NCBI RefSeq assembly: GCF_900109685.1
Contig: NZ_FOBB01000002.1
Location: forward strand, 1,296,085-1,360,084
Length of the DNA stretch: 64,000 nucleotides
Direction of reading: 5' to 3'
From: Chitinophaga rupis
Lineage (GTDB): Bacteria > Bacteroidota > Bacteroidia > Chitinophagales > Chitinophagaceae
Shown: positions 53,663 through 61,644 of the stretch, in pieces
Position numbering within the stretch: the first letter of the stretch is position 1
Layout: each line of letters opens with the position of its first letter
Program-made: the position numbers and the translations under genes
The notes under the pieces: model-generated
Database searches by the model: none
Seen by the model: the letters and a program-made list of their open reading frames with translations, nothing else
Told to the model about the DNA's origin: nothing

Positions 53663-53860
53663 TTTAATTAATAATGAACAATGAATAATGAATAATCGGG
53701 CACTGCGTATTGCATGTATTTCGTGTTAATAATCTTACCAATCAATAATTTAGTGCTTCGCATTGCAAATACCATATTAACAATCAATAACTTAATAATT
53801 CAATTACCCGTACTTCATCATCCTTTATTATTAATTATTCATTCTTAATTATTAATTATA
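53663..53860. repeat. AATTATTCATT-family intergenic palindrome, copy 4
   Basis: Left arm 53663-53697 (TTAATTAATAATGAACAATG), right arm 53824-53860 (TTATTATTAATTATTCATTC), core with CAATCAATAATTTAGTGCTTCG. The core, reversed, matches the core of copy 3 over about 60 bases with roughly 80-85 percent identity by eye. The other 140 bases of this 366-base gap, up to the kinase start at 54002, show nothing recognisable. Confidence 0.85.
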
Positions 53861-54001
53861 CCAGCTATACAATAAAGGCCGCCGGTGGTCCATTTATTTT
53901 TGATTCCTGGGCTTTTAGCCGTATTTTTATTCGATGAATGGTTATAAGCCATTAATAACCATTGCTTTGGGGCCTTTTGTTGATTAACTACCGGGACATA
54001 C

Positions 54002-55993
54002 ATGAGAGTACAGTTTTTCCTATACCTGGTACTTACCTGTATTTTTTCTTTTCGGGTAAACCTGGGTTTTACGATGCCACCAACTAACCCTGCCGACAGC
54101 CTGCAGCAAGCATTGTATACGCATGCGCAAAGGGATACGGTAAGGGTACAGCTATTGAACAAACTGGGCCGGGTATATTTTACCAGCGACCCGGGAAAGA
54201 CAACGCTCTATGCTACAGAAGCCTTGCGCCTGAGCGATAGCCTGCAATATGTGGAAGGCACCATACTGGCTACCCGCAACCTTGCGCTGGTAGAAAATAC
54301 CAGGGGTAACCTGGATAAGCAAATGGACATGACCCTCTCTGCACTGCGACTGGCTGAAAAGAACGGCCAGCTGCATATGACGGGCATTCTCAATAACGAC
54401 ATTGGTAATATATTAATAGAGCAGAACAATCCTGTACAGGCCCTACCCTATCTGAAGCACTCTTTAAAAATAAAGAAGCAGCTCAATGAACAGACGGAGA
54501 TTGCCAAAACGCTGAATAACATTGGCTCCTGCTATATGCAGCTGCAAAAGCTGGATTCTGCGCTCTACTTTCTGCGTGAGTCAGAACGCCTGAAGCTTAG
54601 CATGGGCAATACGCAGGGACTGGGTTTTACCTATGAAAATATGGGGCTCATCTACATGCAGAAAGGCGAGTACGAAACCTCCCAGCAATACCTGGAAAAA
54701 TCCATGGGTTATTATAAGGCCGCTGAAAACCAGGCGGGCATTGGTAAAACATGGCTCAACCTGGCTAAGGTAAATACCCTGCTGCAGCATTATGCCATTG
54801 CTGCCGGCCAGCTGGAAGAAGCTGCCCGTGTGAATGTTAGCCAGAAGAATGCGAAGAATGAAATGATCTATTACCAGTACCTGGCGCAGCTGGATTCTTC
54901 ACGGGGCGATTATATTACGGCCCTGCGGCATTACAATACCTACACATCCCTGAAGGAAAAATATTTTGCAGTAGAAAAGGCGTTGTCCATTGCCAATACC
55001 CGCGAAAAATATGAATCTGAAAAACGGCAGCGGGAAAACCATTTGCTGAAAGCCGCGCAGCAAATACACCTTTCCACCATTCACCAGCAGCGTATACTGG
55101 TAGCGGTCTGCGCGTTCTTATTACTAATCCTGCTTGTGATCACGGTGATGCTGTACCGCTTATACAAACGGCAGCAGGAGCTGTACCGGCAGCTGAATAG
55201 TAAGAACGAAGAAGTTTCGCAGCAGAACCGTATTATCATGGAGCAGAATGTGAAGCTGGGCAGCTTAAACCAGGTGAAGGACAAGATCTTCTCTGTGATC
55301 TCGCATGACCTGCGCTCTCCCCTGGCCATCCTGGAAGGCATGCTGTTCCTGCTGCGTGACCGGAAAATGTCAACAGAGGAGTTCCGCACCTTTGCGGATG
55401 ATTTATGGCGCGATATGAAAAATACTGCCTACATGATGGATAACCTGCTGAACTGGGCCAGCTCGCAGATGAAGGGCATCCGCATCAAACCCGATGAATT
55501 TGAATTTACCGGGATGGTAAGGCGGGAAATTGAATTGCTGCAATCTCTGGCGCGGCAGAAAGAGGTAACCCTTACCCATCATTTACAACAGCCGGTAACG
55601 GTATTTGCTGATCCGGATATGATGAAGCTGGTGCTGCGTAACCTGATCAGCAATGCCATTAAATTCACGCCCGGCGGCGGAAATATTGAGGTGCTGGCGC
55701 ATATTAAAGGTACCTACCTGGAAATATGTGTGCAGGATAACGGTGTTGGCATACCGGATAAAGATCAGCATAAAGTATTCTCCAATATTTATTATTCCAT
55801 GCCCGGTACTCGTCATGAAAAAGGCTGTGGGCTGGGGCTGCCGCTTTCCAAAGATTTTGTGGAGCTGAATAAAGGCGCCATCTGGTTCCACAGCGAGCCA
55901 GGGGTTACCAGCTTTTGTTTTACGATCCCTTTATCTGAGGAAGATGCTAACCAGCAGGGACATTTAGCGCGGAAGAAGAAGCTGATCTCATAA
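54002..55993 (+). CDS. TPR-containing sensor histidine kinase
   Basis: 663 residues. Signal peptide (1-23), periplasmic tetratricopeptide repeats (about 45-330, for example AKTLNNIGSCYMQLQKLDSAL), a membrane helix (about 364-386), a coiled coil (390-425), HisKA with FSVISHDLRSPLAIL (His435), and HATPase with NLISNAIKFTPGGG, QDNGVGIP and GCGLGLPL. The TPR sensor probably binds a peptide or protein in the periplasm. No response regulator is adjacent, so the partner is elsewhere. A bidirectional terminator follows. Confidence 0.92.
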   Translation: MRVQFFLYLVLTCIFSFRVNLGFTMPPTNPADSLQQALYTHAQRDTVRVQLLNKLGRVYFTSDPGKTTLYATEALRLSDSLQYVEGTILATRNLALVENTRGNLDKQMDMTLSALRLAEKNGQLHMTGILNNDIGNILIEQNNPVQALPYLKHSLKIKKQLNEQTEIAKTLNNIGSCYMQLQKLDSALYFLRESERLKLSMGNTQGLGFTYENMGLIYMQKGEYETSQQYLEKSMGYYKAAENQAGIGKTWLNLAKVNTLLQHYAIAAGQLEEAARVNVSQKNAKNEMIYYQYLAQLDSSRGDYITALRHYNTYTSLKEKYFAVEKALSIANTREKYESEKRQRENHLLKAAQQIHLSTIHQQRILVAVCAFLLLILLVITVMLYRLYKRQQELYRQLNSKNEEVSQQNRIIMEQNVKLGSLNQVKDKIFSVISHDLRSPLAILEGMLFLLRDRKMSTEEFRTFADDLWRDMKNTAYMMDNLLNWASSQMKGIRIKPDEFEFTGMVRREIELLQSLARQKEVTLTHHLQQPVTVFADPDMMKLVLRNLISNAIKFTPGGGNIEVLAHIKGTYLEICVQDNGVGIPDKDQHKVFSNIYYSMPGTRHEKGCGLGLPLSKDFVELNKGAIWFHSEPGVTSFCFTIPLSEEDANQQGHLARKKKLIS

Positions 55994-56017
55994 TAAGATG
56001 CTGAAATGTTTATAAAA

Positions 56018-56055
56018 AAAGAGGCTGCATTCTTGCCTTGAGATGCAGCCTCTTT
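56018..56055. terminator. Bidirectional intrinsic terminator
   Basis: Perfect 13-bp stem AAAGAGGCTGCAT (56018-56030) / ATGCAGCCTCTTT (56043-56055) with a 12-base loop. A run of As precedes it and TTTGTTG follows, so it serves both convergent genes. Confidence 0.9.
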
Positions 56056-56079
56056 GTTGTGTATAAATCAGTACATTAA

Positions 56080-56934
56080 TTAATTCTCGCTAAACGTATC
56101 CCCCTGTTTAATATCCCCGGTTTCAAAACCTTTTTTAAACCAGTACATTCTTTGGGCAGATGTGCCGTGGGTAAAGGCATCGGGTACTACCCTGCCCTGG
56201 GTGGCCTGCTGCAGCTTATCATCCCCTACTGCGCTGGCGGCGTTAAGCGCTTCTTCAATATCCCCGGCCTCCAGTATGGTATCCATCTTCTGTGCGTGGT
56301 TGGCCCATACACCGGCCAGGAAATCGGCCTGCAGCTCCAGCTTCACAGATAATTTATTGTATTCCTTTTCGCTCATACGCTGGCGCATGGACTGCACTTT
56401 GGCGCTGATGCCCAGCAGGTTCTGTACGTGGTGGCCTACTTCGTGTGCAATTACATAGGCCATGGCAAAATCGCCTACCACGTTAAAACGCTCCTGCATT
56501 TCGTTGAAGAAGGAAAGGTCCAGGTATACCTTATCATCTGCCGGGCAGTAAAAAGGCCCCATGGCAGATTGGGCAAAACCGCAGCCGCTTTCTGTAGCAT
56601 CACTGAAGAGCACCATTTTAGGCGGAGTGTAGGATTTGTTCATCTGGCTGAATTGTTCGGTCCATACATCCTCCGTATAGGCAAGCACGGTAGATGCAAA
56701 ACGAGAGGTTTCGTCGCTGCCCCTGGTTACCTGTTCTGCAGGCTGGCTGGCGCCACCGCCCTGTTGTTGTACCTGTTGCAGCACCTGCTGCGGGTCTTTG
56801 TTAAATAAGAGCGCCAGCACTATAATAATAATGCCGCCAATACCGCCCCCTATACCTACGGTACGCATACCGCCACCGCCACTGCCACGGCGGTCTTCCA
56901 CATTATCGCTTAAACGTTTGTTTTGCCAACGCAT
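56080..56934 (-). CDS. Neutral zinc metallopeptidase, YpfJ family
   Basis: 284 residues. The start MRWQNKRLSDNVEDRRG is diagnostic of the family, followed by a glycine-rich stretch, one membrane helix (about 31-44), and the zinc site AHEVGHHVQN (His164, Glu165, His168). ELQADFLAGVWAN supplies the downstream Glu/Asp ligand. CGFAQSAMGPFYCPADDKVYLD is conserved. The substrate is not known. It is transcribed alone. Confidence 0.93.
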   Translation of the reverse strand: MRWQNKRLSDNVEDRRGSGGGGMRTVGIGGGIGGIIIIVLALLFNKDPQQVLQQVQQQGGGASQPAEQVTRGSDETSRFASTVLAYTEDVWTEQFSQMNKSYTPPKMVLFSDATESGCGFAQSAMGPFYCPADDKVYLDLSFFNEMQERFNVVGDFAMAYVIAHEVGHHVQNLLGISAKVQSMRQRMSEKEYNKLSVKLELQADFLAGVWANHAQKMDTILEAGDIEEALNAASAVGDDKLQQATQGRVVPDAFTHGTSAQRMYWFKKGFETGDIKQGDTFSEN

Positions 56935-57179
56935 ATGATGTTTTTTAAGTAACAGATCTGCTGCCTGTAAGGTACTATTTTCCCTTTGGCGACGGAGTGA
57001 ATTTAAATTAAATTTATAAAGCGGTTACTTCCAAAATCGCGCCGTATTGTTTTCATGAAGTTCCGGTAGATAAAACCCCGGCACTACCCTGCTCCCTGTT
57101 AACCTTCCCAATTCCCCCTTTCACCGGTGTTTCTACCGCCGGTAACCGAAAGTGTATTTCCCCCCGCCTGCCTGCTGCC

Positions 57180-57187
57180 TAGTTTTG
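57180..57187 (+). promoter_or_regulatory. Candidate -7 box (TAGTTTTG) of the ABC exporter operon
   Basis: Matches TAnnTTTG and lies 22 bases before the ATG at 57210. No clean TTG -33 box is found 20 bases upstream, so it is tentative. The rest of the 275-base gap from 56935 shows no other feature. Confidence 0.35.
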
Positions 57188-57209
57188 AGGCAGATAAAAC
57201 CTCCGTTAT

Positions 57210-58169
57210 ATGGAACATATTGTGCTAACCAATGGATTGAAAAAGAGCTTTAAGACGCAGGGCAAAACAGTAGAAGCGGTACGCGGCGTGGACCTGGCCG
57301 TGCGCAGAGGCGAGGTCTTTGGTTTCCTGGGGCCTAATGGCGCCGGTAAAACCACTACCCTGCGCATGCTTACCACCCTGCTTACCCCCGATGCCGGGGA
57401 AGCTACCCTGGCAGGCTGCGACCTGCTGAAACATCCGCAGCGGCTGCGCGAGCGCATCGGGTATGTAAGCCAGGCCGGTGGCAGCGACCGTGGCATGAGC
57501 GCCTGGGAAAACCTGGTGCTGCAGGGCCGTTTATTTGGTATGAACCGGCATAATGCTGCCGCGCAAGCCAAAGCGCTGATCCTGGCCTTTGACCTGGAAG
57601 CTATTGTCGACCGTAAGGCCGCTACTTACTCCGGCGGACAACGCCGCCGCCTGGATGTAGCCCTGGGCATGATGCACCGCCCGCAGCTGCTGTTCCTGGA
57701 TGAACCCACCACCGGCTTAGACCCGCAGAACAGGGCCCGTCTGTGGGAAGAAGTAAGGCGCCTGCGCGATAGCGGCGTTACCATTTTCCTAACCACCCAC
57801 TATTTAGATGAAGCTGATGCGCTGGCGGACCGTATTGCAATTATGGACCAGGGAAAAATAGAAGCAGAAGGATCGCCCCGGGAGCTGAAAAAACAAATAG
57901 CCGGCGATGTAGTGCTGCTGGGCCTTTCGGCCGACGGTGCGCATAATGAAAAAGCGCTGGAGCTGTTCAGTACCCAGCCTTATGTACGCGAAGCCAGTTA
58001 TGAGCAGGGGCACTTACGGTTATATGTACACGAAGGCGAGGCAACACTGCCGGAAATACTCCGTTTACTGGATCATGCGCAGATAGGTTTGAAAACCATC
58101 TCTCTCTCCCAGCCTACCCTAGACGATGTATTCCTGCGGCAAACTGGCCGCTCCCTGCAGGAAGCGTAG
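57210..58169 (+). CDS. ABC-2 exporter ATP-binding protein (DrrA-like)
   Basis: 319 residues. Walker A GPNGAGKTTTL, signature YSGGQRRRLDVALG, Walker B LLFLDEPTTGLDP, and the H-loop TTHYLDEADALADR. The extra C-terminal domain (about 225-319) is typical of the DrrA/daunorubicin-resistance type. It drives efflux with the permease encoded next. Between the two genes lies a 146-base palindromic word repeat, unusual inside an operon. Confidence 0.9.
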   Translation: MEHIVLTNGLKKSFKTQGKTVEAVRGVDLAVRRGEVFGFLGPNGAGKTTTLRMLTTLLTPDAGEATLAGCDLLKHPQRLRERIGYVSQAGGSDRGMSAWENLVLQGRLFGMNRHNAAAQAKALILAFDLEAIVDRKAATYSGGQRRRLDVALGMMHRPQLLFLDEPTTGLDPQNRARLWEEVRRLRDSGVTIFLTTHYLDEADALADRIAIMDQGKIEAEGSPRELKKQIAGDVVLLGLSADGAHNEKALELFSTQPYVREASYEQGHLRLYVHEGEATLPEILRLLDHAQIGLKTISLSQPTLDDVFLRQTGRSLQEA

Positions 58170-58171
58170 AA

Positions 58172-58317
58172 GGTCCATGGTCCATAGTCGATGGTTGACA
58201 GTCCATAGTCGATGGTCCATGGAATTTTACAAGAAGCAGGGCTGCGGGTATCGCCCGTTACGAAATACAAATAATTACAAGCATATGCCATGGACCATTG
58301 ACTATGGACCATGGACT
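58172..58317. repeat. GGTCCATGG-word palindrome inside the ABC operon
   Basis: The left side (58172-58222) is made of GGTCCATGG, TCCATAGTCGATGG and close variants in tandem; the right side (58286-58317) reads CCATGGACCATTGACTATGG and ACCATGGAC, its near reverse complement. A smaller GC-rich hairpin (GCGGGTATCGCCCGT, 58244-58258) lies in the loop. It fills the gap between the ATP-binding and permease genes, three bases after one stop and 15 before the next ATG. Confidence 0.85.
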
Positions 58318-58331
58318 AAAAAACACACACC

Positions 58332-59093
58332 ATGTCATTCTTCTCCAATCTCCAGCTATATTATGTACGCAAGGTAAAAGAGTCCCTGCATAACCCGGGA
58401 TTCCTGTTCATGGCAGTAGGTACGCCTTTAATGTACCTGTTATTGTTTGCGCCTATGTTACAGCATTTCACAGGCATGCCGGGTTTTACCAGCGGTAGTG
58501 TGCTGAACGTATTCCTGCCCGGCGTGGTAGTAGTAATAGCCGTATATGGCGGCCTGTATGTGGGCTTTGGTTTGGTGGATGAGATTAGACAGGGTATTAT
58601 TGAACGTTTCCGGGTAACGCCTACCAGCCGGCTGGCGCTGCTGCTGGGCAGTGTGCTGCGGGATGTAAGCGGGGTGCTGGTGCAAACGCTGCTGATCACT
58701 TTAATGGCTATACCTTTCGGGTTAAAGGTGTACTGGGGTGGGTTTATAATTGTGATGATATTACTGGCTATTATTAGCGCTTTATTTGCCGCTTTCTCCT
58801 ATGCGCTGGCATTACGCCTGAAAAGTGAGGATGCCATAGCGCCAATTATACAGGGTATTTCCTTACCCATTATGTTGCTGGCCGGTTTTCTGTTACCAAT
58901 GGAAATGGCCCCGCACTGGCTGCAGGTAGCAGCGCACTTTAACCCGGTATATTATGCGGTAGAAGCTTCCCGGGCGCTGATAGGCGGGCAGGTGAACACC
59001 CCGGTGGTGTTCCAGGCTTTTGCGGTGCTGCTGCCGGTAATGGCGCTGGTTTTCTGGTGGGCGATCCGTTCTTATAAGACGGCTGTGGCATAG
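58332..59093 (+). CDS. ABC-2 type permease
   Basis: 253 residues with six membrane helices, including the ABC-2 signature region near GIIERFRVTPTSRLALLLGS and AGFLLPMEMAPHWLQVAAHFNPVYY before the last helices. Partner of the DrrA-like ATPase. The cargo (drug, lipid or glycan) is not clear. The next genes on the strand encode redox proteins, with word repeats in each gap. Confidence 0.88.
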   Translation: MSFFSNLQLYYVRKVKESLHNPGFLFMAVGTPLMYLLLFAPMLQHFTGMPGFTSGSVLNVFLPGVVVVIAVYGGLYVGFGLVDEIRQGIIERFRVTPTSRLALLLGSVLRDVSGVLVQTLLITLMAIPFGLKVYWGGFIIVMILLAIISALFAAFSYALALRLKSEDAIAPIIQGISLPIMLLAGFLLPMEMAPHWLQVAAHFNPVYYAVEASRALIGGQVNTPVVFQAFAVLLPVMALVFWWAIRSYKTAVA

Positions 59094-59096
59094 ATT

Positions 59097-59285
59097 GTGA
59101 GCATAAAGCGGAAAGCATATAAGGCAAAAAGTAAAAAGCAAAAATTAAAAAGGATTAGCGGGGATAAGGGAAAAAGTAAAAGGAAAAAAGTAACGATTAG
59201 CGCGAATAAAGCAAAACTATCCGCACTAATGATCCGCTGCATTCAGCTTTATGCTTTATGCTTTTCGCTTTATGCTTTCAGCTAA
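59097..59285. repeat. GCATAAAGC / AAAGTAAAAAGC composite palindrome, copy 1
   Basis: GCATAAAGCGGAAAGC and AAAGTAAAAAGCAAAAATTAAAA words on the left, and GCTGCATTCAGC with TTTATGCTTTATGCTTTTCGC words on the right, form a nested quasi-palindrome over the whole gap. A spurious ORF start at 59251 lies inside. Confidence 0.8.
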
Positions 59286-59295
59286 AACCACACTT

Positions 59296-60297
59296 ATGTC
59301 AGTTAAACAGATCGTACTAGCGGCGCGGCCATCCGGTATGCCGGATGCTTCGGTTTTTAGAACAGAAAATGTTGAATTACCGCCCCTGCAGGCCGGCCAG
59401 GTACATATCAGGGGATTGTACTTTTCAGTAGATCCGTATATGCGTGGCCGTATGAATGATGCACCTTCCTATATTCCGCCATTCCAGCTCAATGCTCCCA
59501 TAGAAGGCGCTGTGGTGGCCGAAGTGCTGGAAAGCCAGGTAATGGGCTACAATCCCGGCGATCTTATAACGGGCGGCCTGCTGCCCTGGGCTATGGAAGC
59601 CATTGTGTCTGCAGAAGCCATCAAACCCATTGACACACAAAGCATACCTCCCAGTTATTACCTGGGGGTGCTGGGATCAGCAGGGGTAACCGCCTATTGC
59701 GGACTGGTGATCATTGGCCGGCCCAAAGCTGGGGAAACAGTGGTTGTATCCGGTGCAGCAGGAGCCGTAGGATTGGTGGTTGGCCAGATCGCTAAAATAA
59801 TGGGCTGCCGGGTAATAGGCATTGCAGGATCGGAGGAAAAGATCCGGCAGCTGAAAACGGAGTTCGGTTTTGATGAAGCCATTAATTATAAAACCACCCC
59901 TGATATGGGCGCGGCACTGGCTAAGGCCTGCCCTAAAGGCATAGATATTTACTTTGACAATGTAGGCGGCACGACTACGGATGCGGTGTTTCCCCTGCTT
60001 AACTTCCAGGCCCGGGTACCGGTATGCGGACAGATCTCCAGCTATAATGATACCGCTACCCCACCCGGTCCGCGCATACTGCCACAAGTGGTAAAACGCA
60101 GTATCCTGATACAGGGATTCCTGGTGCGCTATATGAAGGAATACCATGCGGAGGCGGCGCTGCACCTAACCCAATGGCTAAAAGAAAATAAGCTGAAGTT
60201 TGCAGAAACCGTGGTGGAAGGTTTTGACCGCCTGCCGGAAGCATGGCTGGGACTGTTTTCCGGTCAAAATATGGGTAAGATGATTGTTAAAGCGTAA
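59296..60297 (+). CDS. NADP-dependent MDR-family oxidoreductase
   Basis: 333 residues from the ATG at 59296. Zinc-free medium-chain reductase of the leukotriene B4 dehydrogenase/curcumin reductase type: the DPYMRGRMND motif, nucleotide-binding GAAGAVGLVVGQIAK, and FDNVGG before the C-terminal region with GQISSYN. It reduces activated double bonds of small enones with NADPH. The upstream ATG at 59251 falls in a repeat (encoding MLYAFRFMLSA) and is rejected. Confidence 0.92.
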   Translation: MSVKQIVLAARPSGMPDASVFRTENVELPPLQAGQVHIRGLYFSVDPYMRGRMNDAPSYIPPFQLNAPIEGAVVAEVLESQVMGYNPGDLITGGLLPWAMEAIVSAEAIKPIDTQSIPPSYYLGVLGSAGVTAYCGLVIIGRPKAGETVVVSGAAGAVGLVVGQIAKIMGCRVIGIAGSEEKIRQLKTEFGFDEAINYKTTPDMGAALAKACPKGIDIYFDNVGGTTTDAVFPLLNFQARVPVCGQISSYNDTATPPGPRILPQVVKRSILIQGFLVRYMKEYHAEAALHLTQWLKENKLKFAETVVEGFDRLPEAWLGLFSGQNMGKMIVKA

Positions 60298-60520
60298 AGC
60301 TGAAAGCATAAAGGGATTGGCGGGGATGAGGGAAAAGTAAAAAGGTAAAAAGCAAAAATTAAAAAGGATTAGCAGATATGAAGTAAAAAGCAAAAGGCAA
60401 AACCATCTGCACTCATAATCCGCTGCATTCGGCGTTCAGCATTCGGCATTCAGCTTTATGCTTTCACCTTTCGCCTTTCAGCTTTACGCTTTATGCTTTC
60501 ACCTTTCAGCTTTTCCGTAC
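60298..60520. repeat. GCATAAAGC / AAAGTAAAAAGC composite palindrome, copy 2
   Basis: Left: GCTGAAAGCATAAAGGG, then AAAGTAAAAAGG and AAAAAGCAAAAATTAAAAAGG words. Right: CCGCTGCATTCGGCG, TTCAGCATTCGGC and several GCTTTATGCTTTCACC words. Same plan as the elements at 59097 and 61352. Confidence 0.8.
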
Positions 60521-60529
60521 CTTTAACAC

Positions 60530-61351
60530 ATGCAGCAACACGCCGTATCATACACCCGGATCAAAAAGATCCATAACACAACCATTACGGATGAGGAAGA
60601 TGTACTGGCCGCCGAAGAACCGCTGGAAATAAGGCTGGTACATGGTATGGAGCATGAACGGCAGCAGCAGAATATTACAGTTACCATGCGTACACCAGGG
60701 CAGGACCAGGATCTGGCCACCGGTTTTTTATTTACAGAAGGCATTATTCAGTCGGCCGCTGACATTGCTAACCTGCAACCCCATGGATCCATTATTACTG
60801 TTACACTGCAACCGCATGTACAACCGGTGCTGCAGCCCATGCAGCGCAACTTCTTTTCTAACTCCGGCTGCGGGGTATGCGGCAAATCAGATATTGATTC
60901 CATATTCACCAACGTACAAAACGATAATAACGGAACAGCACTAACGTTTCCGGCTGCACGCTTATTGGAGCTGCCGGACAGCATACGTACACAGCAAAAG
61001 TTGTTTGAAGATACGGGGGGCATACATGCCGCTGCCTTGTTCAATGCAAGGGGTGAATTACTATTGATAAAGGAAGATATTGGCCGGCATAATGCCGTGG
61101 ATAAGCTGATAGGCGCTGCTTTGCTGGCCGGTGATATTCAATTATCCCGCTGCCTGATGCTGTTAAGCGGGCGTGCAGGTTTTGAATTGATCCAGAAAGC
61201 CGCTATGGCTGCCATTCCTATTATTGCGGCTGTGGGCGCCCCATCCAGCATGGCTGTTAAAATGGCGGAAGAATGGAATATTACGTTAATTGGTTTTTTA
61301 AGGCAGCAACGCTGCAATATTTATACGAGGGCGGAAAGAATTGTTTTATAA
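60530..61351 (+). CDS. fdhD: FdhD-type formate dehydrogenase accessory sulfurtransferase
   Basis: 273 residues. The sulfur-relay cysteines lie in NSGCGVCGKSDID; TPGQDQDLATGFLFTEGI, DTGGIHAAALFN and EDIGRHNAVDKLIGAAL are family marks. FdhD passes sulfur from a cysteine desulfurase to the Mo or W cofactor of formate dehydrogenase-type enzymes. It precedes an FdhF/YdeP-type enzyme gene on the same strand, which is its likely client. Confidence 0.93.
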   Translation: MQQHAVSYTRIKKIHNTTITDEEDVLAAEEPLEIRLVHGMEHERQQQNITVTMRTPGQDQDLATGFLFTEGIIQSAADIANLQPHGSIITVTLQPHVQPVLQPMQRNFFSNSGCGVCGKSDIDSIFTNVQNDNNGTALTFPAARLLELPDSIRTQQKLFEDTGGIHAAALFNARGELLLIKEDIGRHNAVDKLIGAALLAGDIQLSRCLMLLSGRAGFELIQKAAMAAIPIIAAVGAPSSMAVKMAEEWNITLIGFLRQQRCNIYTRAERIVL

Positions 61352-61640
61352 GCCGAAAGCGTAAAGCAGAAAGCATAAAGGGATTGACGCGGATAAAGTA
61401 AAAAGTAAAAGTCAAAAAGCAAAAATTAAAAGGACTGGTGCGGGAAGGATAAAGCAAAAGTTAAAAAGTAAAAATTAAAAAGGAATTGATGCGGATGGAT
61501 TGAGCGGCTGCAGATTAATTTTAACAAACGAACAGCGGCAACTTAAATAAATAGGAAAGCAGGTAGCAAATAAAAGTCATTCGCTCCAATGAACCGCTGC
61601 ATTCAGCTTTATGCTTTGCGCTTTATGCTTTAAAACACAA
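61352..61640. repeat. GCATAAAGC / AAAGTAAAAAGC composite palindrome, copy 3
   Basis: Left: GCCGAAAGCGTAAAGCAG, AAAGTAAAAAGTAAAAGTC and two AAAAATTAAAA blocks. Right: GAACCGCTGCATTCAGC and TTTATGCTTTGCGCTTTATG. The gap between FdhD and the oxidoreductase is filled except for about 70 bases in the middle (61510-61580). Confidence 0.8.
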
Positions 61641-61644
61641 CTAC

